Part shown: positions 1 to 5,962 of the stretch, in pieces
Layout: each line of letters opens with the position of its first letter
Position numbering within the stretch: position 1 is the stretch's first letter
NCBI GenBank assembly: GCA_024278655.1
Contig: JAJRSV010000170.1
Span: forward strand, 1 to 8,255
Length of the DNA stretch: 8,255 nucleotides
Direction: 5' to 3'
Origin: Bacteroidota bacterium
Lineage (GTDB): Bacteria; Bacteroidota; Ignavibacteria; Ignavibacteriales; Ignavibacteriaceae
Made by a program: the position numbers and the translations under genes
The notes under the pieces: model-generated
Databases searched by the model: none
What the model saw: the letters and a program-made list of their open reading frames with translations, nothing else
Told to the model about the DNA's origin: nothing

Positions 1-1110
1 AAAGTTCGAAGTTCCCGTTTTTTGAATTTGCTTCCTTTCGGAAGAAATGAGTTTTACTTTAAGTTCCTTCGCAATGCTTAAAGCAATATCGCTTTGAATT
101 TCGAAAATGTCTTTTAGTTCGCGGTCGTACTCCTGAGTCCATATCGGTTCCTGCGTTTGTACATCCACCAACTGAACGTTAATTCGTGTTTTATCGTTTG
201 CCCTTCTCACACTTCCTTCCAAAACCGTACTTACGTTTAAATCTTTACCGATTTGTACGATATCGGTTTGTGAATTTTTATACTTCATAACCGAAGTTCT
301 TGCAATTACATTTAACCCGCTTATTTTTGCAAGCTGCGAAATTAATTCTTCGGTCATTCCATCTGTAAAGTAATCATCTTCCGTATTACTGCTGATGTTC
401 AGCAAAGGCAGCACGGCAATTCTGTTATTTCTTTCCCTCACTCCGGTGCTTTGCGAAGTGTTACTCCTGAATAATAAAACGGCTAATACAACTATTATTA
501 TAGCGGCAGTTAAGACGCCAATTTTTTTCAATGCCGGATTATACGAAGAGGTGATTTTATGTTTCTTCTTTTTTTCTTCCCATGGCAAATCGATGGAATA
601 AACATTAATCGGAGATTTGATGTTCTTTAAGTTTTTTTTACCGAGTTTGCTCAGCGGCAATTCAATCTTGTTCTCTATCTGGCGGTAAACATCTTCCGAT
701 AAGCAAATGCCGCCGGGAGGTGAAAGCGGTTCCAACCTTGCCGCAATGTTAACACCGTCTCCGTGAACGTGCTTACCCATGTGAACAACGTCGCCCACAT
801 GCAAACCTATGCGAATAGAAATCTGCCGTTCGGATTCTGCATTCGTGTTACGTTCGTGCAATGTTTTTTGAATTTCAATTGCGCACCGTGCCGCTTCCAA
901 TGCGCTGTTGAATTCTACAAAAAAAGCATCGCCTATCGTTTCAATTTCGGTGCCTCTGTGCTTTTCGAATATTGGTCGGAGAATGTCGCGGTGCTCCTGC
1001 AAAAGTTCCAGCGCCAGCGATTCATTCTTCTGAACCATTGCGCTGTAGCCAACCATATCGGTGAACATTATTGCCGATAGGCGGCGGTATTCGTTTTTTT
1101 CTTCTGACAT
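1..1110 (-). CDS. Class III nucleotide cyclase with membrane anchor and TolB-like domain (C-terminus cut by window edge)
   Basis: The frame opens at ATG 1108-1110 and stays open to base 1, giving 370 residues without a stop. Residues about 9-175 form a class III adenylate/guanylate cyclase domain. FTDMVG holds metal Asp18, ETIGDAFF holds metal Asp61, and VNIAAR holds the catalytic Asn121 and Arg125, so it should be active. One membrane helix follows a Lys-rich stretch at about 197-214. Residues about 229-356 resemble the TolB-like domain of COG5616 (IAVLPLLN, DGMTEELISQL, VLEGSVR, INVQLVD), probably on the far side of the membrane. Related proteins usually continue into TPR repeats, which would lie left of the window. 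The substrate-selecting positions are Glu57 and His114, unlike the Lys/Asp pair of adenylyl cyclases, so the product (cAMP or cGMP) is open. There is no clear Shine-Dalgarno. A terminator separates it from the upstream operon, so it likely has its own promoter. Confidence 0.9.
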   Translation of the reverse strand, partial: MSEEKNEYRRLSAIMFTDMVGYSAMVQKNESLALELLQEHRDILRPIFEKHRGTEIETIGDAFFVEFNSALEAARCAIEIQKTLHERNTNAESERQISIRIGLHVGDVVHMGKHVHGDGVNIAARLEPLSPPGGICLSEDVYRQIENKIELPLSKLGKKNLKNIKSPINVYSIDLPWEEKKKKHKITSSYNPALKKIGVLTAAIIIVVLAVLLFRSNTSQSTGVRERNNRIAVLPLLNISSNTEDDYFTDGMTEELISQLAKISGLNVIARTSVMKYKNSQTDIVQIGKDLNVSTVLEGSVRRANDKTRINVQLVDVQTQEPIWTQEYDRELKDIFEIQSDIALSIAKELKVKLISSERKQIQKTGTSNF

Positions 1111-1123
1111 TACATTATTTGAA

Positions 1124-1153
1124 GTTATAATTAACTACATCAATGTCTAACAA
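1124..1153 (-). promoter_or_regulatory. Candidate promoter for the cyclase gene
   Basis: On the minus strand TTGTTA (1148-1153) is followed after 18 bases by TATAAC (1124-1129), which match the sigma-70 -35 and -10 boxes at 4/6 and 5/6. It lies between the upstream terminator and the cyclase start, where a promoter is expected. The predicted transcript start would be only about 5-8 bases before the ATG, leaving almost no leader; this agrees with the missing Shine-Dalgarno. AT-rich DNA gives such matches by chance, and Bacteroidota often use other promoter boxes. Confidence 0.3.
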
Positions 1154-1181
1154 AAATGTAATATTGGTTTATTATAAAAAT

Positions 1182-1209
1182 AAAAAAAAACGGGTAGAGT
1201 ACTCACCCG
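1182..1209 (-). terminator. Intrinsic terminator of the signalling operon
   Basis: Read on the minus strand, a hairpin with outer stem CGGGT/ACCCG (1191-1195 with 1205-1209), one unpaired base and an inner GAGTACTC palindrome is followed at once by nine T residues (1182-1190) and more T/A-rich sequence. It begins 12 bases after the stop codon of the small exported protein gene. This is the textbook layout of a Rho-independent terminator and marks the end of the phosphatase-kinase transcript. Confidence 0.85.
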
Positions 1210-1221
1210 CGTGAGAGTTAC

Positions 1222-1653
1222 TTAATCAATAACAATTTTAGGCGGCGATTCTCCTTTGGCAAACTCACCGTTTGCAGTACAAAACACAGCATATTCATAA
1301 ATTCCGGAAAGAGCATCGCTTCTTACTTTTAATTTTAGCTTTTTACCGTCTTTAAGAAATTTTGTATAGCCGTCCTTTAAACTATCGGCGGCAGCCGTCG
1401 GATTAAACAACTTGCCCGGAAACTGAAAGTAAACATCCGTGCCTTCGGCGGTCCACACTATGATATCTTTCTTTTTTACTCTTATCTTTGTTTTCGAATA
1501 ATCGGATGCATCCACAACTTTCCATGTTCCGTCAATCTTTATGATTTTTAAATTATATACGTTAGCCGGCGGATTAACCGGGACTAAAAAAAATCCTGCT
1601 ATAAAAAACATCGTTATAATGCTTATTGTAGAGAAGATTAGCTTGCTTTTCAT
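1222..1653 (-). CDS. Small exported or membrane-anchored protein, probably a cupredoxin-like beta-sandwich without copper ligands
   Basis: 143 residues. A Lys-containing N-terminus and hydrophobic segment (about 5-25) indicate export or membrane anchoring; I see no lipobox and no clear signal peptidase site. The rest is rich in beta-strand patterns. KKDIIVWTAEG (61-71), SGIYEYAVFCTANG (116-129) and the ending SPPKIVID recall the plan of cupredoxin-like domains, where a strand with WT is followed by a Y-x-Y-x-x-C strand. Cys125 sits where the copper Cys would be, but the protein has no histidine at all, so a type 1 copper site is not possible. ATG is preceded by a good Shine-Dalgarno, AGGAG at 1660-1664, 6 bases away. 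The gene lies 64 bases after the kinase stop and directly before the terminator, so it is likely the last gene of the operon. Function unknown; the fold assignment is an inference from pattern. Confidence 0.8.
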   Translation of the reverse strand: MKSKLIFSTISIITMFFIAGFFLVPVNPPANVYNLKIIKIDGTWKVVDASDYSKTKIRVKKKDIIVWTAEGTDVYFQFPGKLFNPTAAADSLKDGYTKFLKDGKKLKLKVRSDALSGIYEYAVFCTANGEFAKGESPPKIVID

Positions 1654-1717
1654 TACTGGCTCCTGTTATGTTAATTGATGAGATATCTAACTAAGTGTTC
1701 AACTTAATATGAAACTA

Positions 1718-4297
1718 TTAATGCGCAATTATTTTCTTGTAACGACCATCGGCTATTAATTCTTTCAGTTCGGGCTGGCTTTCAATTTCCGACCTTGAGT
1801 AACCATTCTTAAGAGCCCTTTCAATCCAGAGTAGAGCATTTTCCCTGTCGCCTATCAGCTCGTATGACGTGCTGTTTCTGTACATTATCTGAACGTCTTT
1901 AGGCGCCAGGGCAAATGATTTTTCAATATTGATTAATGCATTATCTTTATCTCCAACCGAAGCATAGAATCCTGCAAGACTTGAAATGACGCCTACGTCA
2001 TTAGGATTAATATTTAGTTGTTCTTCAGCCAGAGTAATTGCACGCCGGTACTTTTCGTTGGCTTTGTTGCGTTTGCCCGGTATCCAAAAATATGCAGCAG
2101 CCAGATTCCCCCAGGCGATATAACTTTTATCATTTAATTCTACCGACATTTCGTACATACGTGCCGCATCTTTGTATTTGCCCTCGATGTAATATAAGGT
2201 TCCGAGGTTAGTGGCAACACGGTATGATTTTTTAAGCGAGAGTGCTTTCTCGTACGTTTTGCGTGCTTCGGTTAAATTTTCCATCATGTAATACATTGCG
2301 GCTAATTTATTATAACCCTGGTAATTATCCGGAATCAATTCTATAACATGACGAAATTGAACGGCAGCTTTTTCATAATTAGCTCTTTTGTAGTAGAATA
2401 AACCAAGCTCGTTATAACCTGCCCAGTAATCCGGTTTTAACTTAATGGCACGCTTATAGATTTGTTCGGCTTCATCTATTCTTCCCAATGAAAGATAAGC
2501 TTTTCCCAATCCCCGGTATGCATCGGCATTGTTAGGATCGATATTCAATGCATTATTAAAATCGGTAACTGCTTCATCATATTTACCGGTTCCAAAATGA
2601 ATTAATCCGAGAGTAATATTTACGGAAGCAAGATTACCGTTAAGTTCAAAAGCTTTTTTGCTCATAAGTATTGCCTCTTCCACATAATTATCATCACTTG
2701 CCGATCTGTACTTTTTCCATAGCGCTTCTCCCAGTCCCGCATAAGCAAGGGCGTAAGAGCTATCGTGCAAAATAGCTTTGCGGAAAAACTCGATTGCCGA
2801 ATTAATGTTTTCAATATTTTCGTAACGAAATAATTTCCCGCGTCCCTGAAGGTAAAATGAATATGCTTCGGCATTATCAGTTTCGCCTTCTTCAAGTATG
2901 TCTTTAAATCTCGGATTTAATTCGAGGTTAAGCATCGACATTAGTTTTATCACGGCTTTATCCTGTAACGATGAAATATCTTTTTCCTCCACATCAATAA
3001 CCGATGAGTTCAACTGGCGCAGGTTTGTAGCATCAACAAGGTTTAATGTAACACGAATCATATCTCCCACCATTTGAAAGCTGCCCGTTACAACCAGATT
3101 CACCCCGAATAATTTATTTGCTTCACTCGGACTGTTAATATCATTTTTTTGAACTTCGCTTGAAGGAACCACCCAAAGCGACGTGTGAAACTGTTCCAAC
3201 TGTGTTAGTTTGCTTGTTACCGTTTCAACAATACCGTCGCATAAAGACTGCCTAGTGGAATCCCCGCTTAAATTCCTTAACGGAAGAACGAGAAGATGCT
3301 GTTCATCCGGCGTGGAATTCCACCCTGCTAAATCTTTTATTTTCTCCCAGCCGGCAGGCAACAGAAATGAGAAAACAATAATCGTAAGAATGATTCCCGC
3401 GACCACTGTAATTTTTTTTGATACGGGTTTTTTATTTACCGGTTTTTCATTGTTTGTCTCTACACTACTAAGTCCATAATCGGGATTGAGTTGGAAAGTT
3501 TCCAATTCCTGCAGCAGCTCTTTAACCGTTTGAAAGCGGTCGGCAGGATCCTTCTGCAAGCATTTGTTTACTATTCGAACGAGTGTTGAGGGACAGTTAT
3601 TCATGTATTCGGTTATAGAAACCGGCTCTTCATTAAGTATCGAATAGATAACCGCTTGTTCATAATCACTTTCGAACGGAAGCTTTCCGGTTATCATTTG
3701 GTACATAACTACTCCCAAAGACCAGATATCGCTTTGATGATTTACTTCTGTACCTTTTGCCTGTTCGGGAGACATGTATGATGTGGTTCCTATTGTGGTA
3801 CCGATTTTTGTAACGCCCGGATCGTTCAATGTTTTTGCCAAACCGAAATCGAGTATTTTTACTTCATCACGATTGGTTATCATTATGTTTGCCGGTTTAA
3901 TATCGCGATGAGTTATTCCGGCTTCGTGAGCTCTTTCCAATCCTTTTGCTATTTGAATAGTGTATTGCACAGCATCTTCAATTTCAAGCGGACCGTCTTC
4001 TAATTTTTTCTTTAATGTTTCCCCGTCATAACACGCCATAGCAATGAACAACTGATCATTACCGGTTTTATCAATTTCGTAAATAGTGCAGATGTTAGGA
4101 TGATCGAAAGAGGAAGCTGCTTTTGCTTCCGAAATAAAGCGTTGTTCAGCTTCATCATCCAAATGAAGGTGAGGCGGTAAAAACTTTAGCGCAACCGTGC
4201 GGTCGAGTTTGGTATCTTCGGCTTTATAGACAACACCCATTCCGCCTCCGCCTAATTTCTCCAATATTTTATAATGTGATATGGTTTTGCCGATCAT
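1718..4297 (-). CDS. Membrane Ser/Thr protein kinase (PknB type) with TolB-like and TPR domains
   Basis: 859 residues. The cytoplasmic kinase domain (about 9-268) has every key element: Gly-rich loop LGGGGMGVVY (15-24), ATP-binding Lys38 in VALKF, catalytic HRDIKPAN (130-137, Asp132), DFG (150-152), an activation loop rich in Thr (163-172) and SPE (176-178). A linker and one membrane helix (about 296-313) follow. The far side carries a TolB-like domain (about 333-465: LLVLPLRN, DGIVETVTSKL, VVTGSF, VTLNLVD) and about ten TPR-type repeats (about 470-835). Such kinases phosphorylate Ser/Thr of partner proteins; the outer part probably senses or binds proteins. The start is ATG 4295-4297 with GGGGGGA (4303-4309) five bases upstream. 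It overlaps by four bases (ATGA) the stop of a minigene that repeats its first 19 codons. The phosphatase gene just upstream is a plausible functional opponent. Confidence 0.95.
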   Translation of the reverse strand: MIGKTISHYKILEKLGGGGMGVVYKAEDTKLDRTVALKFLPPHLHLDDEAEQRFISEAKAASSFDHPNICTIYEIDKTGNDQLFIAMACYDGETLKKKLEDGPLEIEDAVQYTIQIAKGLERAHEAGITHRDIKPANIMITNRDEVKILDFGLAKTLNDPGVTKIGTTIGTTSYMSPEQAKGTEVNHQSDIWSLGVVMYQMITGKLPFESDYEQAVIYSILNEEPVSITEYMNNCPSTLVRIVNKCLQKDPADRFQTVKELLQELETFQLNPDYGLSSVETNNEKPVNKKPVSKKITVVAGIILTIIVFSFLLPAGWEKIKDLAGWNSTPDEQHLLVLPLRNLSGDSTRQSLCDGIVETVTSKLTQLEQFHTSLWVVPSSEVQKNDINSPSEANKLFGVNLVVTGSFQMVGDMIRVTLNLVDATNLRQLNSSVIDVEEKDISSLQDKAVIKLMSMLNLELNPRFKDILEEGETDNAEAYSFYLQGRGKLFRYENIENINSAIEFFRKAILHDSSYALAYAGLGEALWKKYRSASDDNYVEEAILMSKKAFELNGNLASVNITLGLIHFGTGKYDEAVTDFNNALNIDPNNADAYRGLGKAYLSLGRIDEAEQIYKRAIKLKPDYWAGYNELGLFYYKRANYEKAAVQFRHVIELIPDNYQGYNKLAAMYYMMENLTEARKTYEKALSLKKSYRVATNLGTLYYIEGKYKDAARMYEMSVELNDKSYIAWGNLAAAYFWIPGKRNKANEKYRRAITLAEEQLNINPNDVGVISSLAGFYASVGDKDNALINIEKSFALAPKDVQIMYRNSTSYELIGDRENALLWIERALKNGYSRSEIESQPELKELIADGRYKKIIAH

Positions 4298-4392
4298 AAC
4301 AGTCCCCCCGGTTTTTTCAAGCTACGGCGGACAGGTCCGCCTCCGCCTAACTTTTCTAATATTTTGTAATGTGATATGGTCTTGCCGATCAT
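4294..4392 (-). pseudogene. 32-codon minigene, truncated remnant of a second kinase gene
   Basis: ATG 4390-4392 lies two bases after the phosphatase stop, with AAAGAG a few bases upstream. Nineteen codons identical in meaning to the kinase start are followed by thirteen unrelated ones (PVRRSLKKPGGLL) and a TGA at 4294-4296. The stop overlaps the kinase ATG in the four bases ATGA. The peptide ends inside the Gly-rich loop, so it cannot be a kinase. The simplest reading is the 5' stump of a deleted paralogue that once followed the phosphatase gene. It may still be translated, carrying ribosomes from the phosphatase gene to the kinase gene. A selected leader peptide is the alternative. The sequence relation is certain; translation is inferred. 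Confidence 0.75.
4326..4341. repeat. Perfect 16-base palindromic hairpin at the duplication break
   Basis: On the minus strand GGCGGAC and GTCCGCC (seven pairs) are separated by only CT. The right arm as drawn on the plus strand (4336-4341) is also the last part of the duplicated kinase head, so the homology ends inside the palindrome. Together with the neighbouring GCTAC it looks like a piece of a dispersed GC-rich palindromic repeat, but no second copy exists in the window to prove this. In RNA it could form a strong short hairpin 16 bases before the kinase ribosome-binding site. Confidence 0.6.
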
Positions 4393-4394
4393 AT

Positions 4395-5690
4395 TTATTC
4401 TCTTTTAATAATCATTAAAGTTATATCATCGGATTGCGGAGTTGTTCCTGAATGTTCTTTTACGGCAGTAACTATTTTCTCGATTAGTAAATCCGGCTGT
4501 GTGTTTTTATTATTTTTTATAATATCAATTAATTTCTCTTCACTGAATTCCCGATGATCTTTGTTCATGGCTTCTGTAATTCCGTCTGAAAATAAAATAA
4601 GCAAATCTCCGGGGTTCATATTTATTTCTCCCTGCTCGTATTCCGCACCGGGAAAAGCCCCGAGCAATATTCCACCTGTTTTCAAATTTTTCAATTCACT
4701 TTCTGCAAAATGAAACGGCGGATCGTGACCGGCATTGCTGTAATATATTCCGGTTGAGCCGGTATTCAGTACTCCTAAAAACAGAGTAACAAACTTTGTG
4801 GCTTCGGTACTTTCACAAAGCAGGTTGTTCGAGTTCACAAGAGTATCGGTGCAGGAGCAGCCGTTTAATATTTGTCCCCGCAATGATGCCTGTATGTTTG
4901 CCATAAGCATCGCTGCAGGCATTCCTTTGCCGGTTACATCGCCTATGCAAAACGCAAAACGATTATCATCTATTTTTATAATATCATAATAATCACCGCT
5001 GACTTCTTTAGCGGAAATTGTACTTGCAGCGATAGAGTAACCGGGAATATCGGGTATTTCTTTCGGAAGAAGGTTTCTCTGGGTTTCTTTTGCCACCCGC
5101 ATTTCTTCCTGCATCATTCTCAAATTCCGTTCTTCTTCAAGCAGTCGTGCATTTTCTATTATCTGCGATGACTGCGAAGCAATAATCGATAACAACCTTT
5201 GATCGTTTGATGTAAAATCATCATCATTAGTTTTGTTGAAGACGGTCAATATGCCAATCATTTTATTCTTTACGCGTAAGGGAACACTAAGGAAAGATCT
5301 GATGGGGTTATCGGGTTCTATCATATTTTTAAAACGTTCATCTTCCGATAAGTTATTCACAAGCAGCGGTGATTGATTTCTCAGCATCCAGCCGGTAAGT
5401 TGTGTGTCGAAACGGTAGGGAAGTATATTTAAACCGCTGTCCTGTTCACGGATCATTGTGTGCAAAGGTTTATTCTTATCTTTTTCGTCTATGAGCATAA
5501 TAGCTCCCTGTTCAACCCTCAAATGCTTTACACATTTTTTCACTATCAAATCCACAATTTGTTCAACAGGTTGGGTTGAGTTTATAGTGGTCGCAATATC
5601 ATTTAAAACCGATAACTCGCTAAGAGCCGAACGTAACCGTTTGTTCTCTTCGAGTAAATCATCCTGTTTCTTTAAATTCTTCTTAATCAT
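4395..5690 (-). CDS. GAF-domain SpoIIE/RsbU-type PP2C protein phosphatase
   Basis: 431 residues from ATG 5688-5690. A short coiled-coil-like start (about 5-28) leads into a GAF domain (about 25-180; SFLSVPL and GILTVFNK are typical), a helical linker (about 180-210, ending KETQRNLLPKEIP as in RsbU-type proteins) and a PP2C/SpoIIE phosphatase domain (about 215-431). Metal-binding acidic residues are present in SGDYYD (Asp233), GDVTGKGMPAA (Asp251), FSDGITEAM (Asp369) and SDDITL (Asp421/422), and NAGH is intact. Such cytosolic enzymes dephosphorylate Ser/Thr, most often on anti-sigma antagonists of the SpoIIAA/RsbV type; the GAF domain would sense a ligand or partner. The frame runs upstream to a TTG at 5798, but that extension lacks family character. 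No anti-sigma factor or antagonist is in the window, so the substrate is unknown; the adjacent kinase's targets are candidates. Confidence 0.93.
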   Translation of the reverse strand: MIKKNLKKQDDLLEENKRLRSALSELSVLNDIATTINSTQPVEQIVDLIVKKCVKHLRVEQGAIMLIDEKDKNKPLHTMIREQDSGLNILPYRFDTQLTGWMLRNQSPLLVNNLSEDERFKNMIEPDNPIRSFLSVPLRVKNKMIGILTVFNKTNDDDFTSNDQRLLSIIASQSSQIIENARLLEEERNLRMMQEEMRVAKETQRNLLPKEIPDIPGYSIAASTISAKEVSGDYYDIIKIDDNRFAFCIGDVTGKGMPAAMLMANIQASLRGQILNGCSCTDTLVNSNNLLCESTEATKFVTLFLGVLNTGSTGIYYSNAGHDPPFHFAESELKNLKTGGILLGAFPGAEYEQGEINMNPGDLLILFSDGITEAMNKDHREFSEEKLIDIIKNNKNTQPDLLIEKIVTAVKEHSGTTPQSDDITLMIIKRE

Positions 5691-5787
5691 TGTTATAACA
5701 CACAGCTGTTGATAGTCATTCCGAATAGATATATTTGTGGCGATGGGAGTATATAAATATTCAGATAAGTGTAGAGAATTATTTTTT

Positions 5788-5817
5788 AATATAACCAAAA
5801 ATTACTTTGCAACACAA
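5788..5817 (-). promoter_or_regulatory. Weak candidate promoter of the phosphatase-kinase operon
   Basis: On the minus strand TTGTGT (5812-5817) and TATATT (5788-5793) are 18 bases apart and match the sigma-70 boxes at 3/6 and 5/6. They lie about 100 bases before the phosphatase ATG. A competing TATAAT at 5840-5845 has no recognisable -35 box. Promoters of this bacterial group are poorly modelled by sigma-70 boxes, so this is only a starting point. Confidence 0.2.
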
Positions 5818-5901
5818 TGAAATTATCCGCTTTTTATGGATTATATCTTCAAACCTGTCGGTATACTTACATTTTGCGGGATATTCTTAAAATTAGCTGA
5901 G

Positions 5902-5923
5902 CGAACTTCAGTTCGTTTTTTTT
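5902..5923 (+). terminator. Terminator-shaped hairpin that faces the plus strand
   Basis: CGAACTTCAGTTCG (5902-5915) folds into a stem of five or six pairs and is followed by eight T on the plus strand (5916-5923). Read on the minus strand, the direction of the transporter mRNA, the A run comes before the stem and no good U run follows. It would stop plus-strand or antisense transcripts, yet no plus-strand gene is visible. It may instead be a dispersed palindrome or a 3'-end stability hairpin. Confidence 0.4.
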
Positions 5924-5930
5924 GAATGAA

Positions 5931-5954
5931 GCAGCGAATTGAAAGTCGCGCTGC
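5931..5954 (-). other. Hairpin just after the transporter stop codon
   Basis: GCAGCG (5931-5936) pairs with CGCTGC (5949-5954) around a 12-base loop, starting eight bases after the fused permease stop codon. On the minus strand it is followed by TTCATTC and then an A run, not a U run, so it is a poor intrinsic terminator. It could protect the 3' end of the mRNA or act with a termination factor. Confidence 0.4.
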
Positions 5955-5962
5955 AATTTCCG

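Larger units (their letters stand above)
4241..4392 (-). repeat. Imperfect direct repeat of the kinase gene start (57 bp, two copies)
   Basis: The first 57 bases of the kinase gene (4241-4297) are repeated at 4336-4392, with 38 unrelated bases between (4298-4335). The copies match at 52 of 57 positions. All five differences are transitions at third codon positions (Lys4, Tyr9, Leu12, Glu13 and Lys14), so both encode the same 19 residues, MIGKTISHYKILEKLGGGG. This is seen directly in the sequence. The pattern points to two genes that diverged under protein-level selection, not to a fresh slip-replication duplicate. Confidence 0.95.
5691..5962. other. Intergenic stretch between transporter and signalling operon
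   Basis: These 272 AT-rich bases hold the 3' end of the transporter transcript and presumably the promoter of the phosphatase-kinase operon. I see two hairpins near the transporter stop (5902-5923 and 5931-5954). Promoter guesses are a TATATT box with a weak -35 (5788-5817) and a perfect but unsupported TATAAT at 5840-5845 on the minus strand. No convincing coding frame or RNA gene is visible. Confidence 0.6.

Noticed and set aside
395..601. Plus-strand open frame with a hydrophobic start
   Set aside because: It is antisense to the cyclase membrane helix and linker; the hydrophobicity mirrors the real helix-coding DNA.
763..1080. Plus-strand open frame of about 105 codons
   Set aside because: It lies antisense to the cyclase catalytic domain, whose minus-strand reading shows intact family motifs; the plus-strand product has no recognisable features.
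2662..2895. Second minus-strand frame inside the kinase TPR region
   Set aside because: It is out of frame with a well-supported TPR domain and looks like a random overlap.
4326..4341. Palindrome considered as an intrinsic terminator before the kinase
   Set aside because: No T run follows it on the minus strand; the next bases are GTAGCTTGAAAAAACC.
5691..5700. Perfect palindrome TGTTATAACA next to the phosphatase ATG, considered as an operator
   Set aside because: Ten-base palindromes are expected several times by chance in 8 kb, and there is no second copy or nearby regulator.
5691..5798. N-terminal extension of the phosphatase from a TTG codon
   Set aside because: The extra 36 residues show no family likeness, while ATG 5688-5690 leads directly into the usual charged coiled-coil and GAF start.
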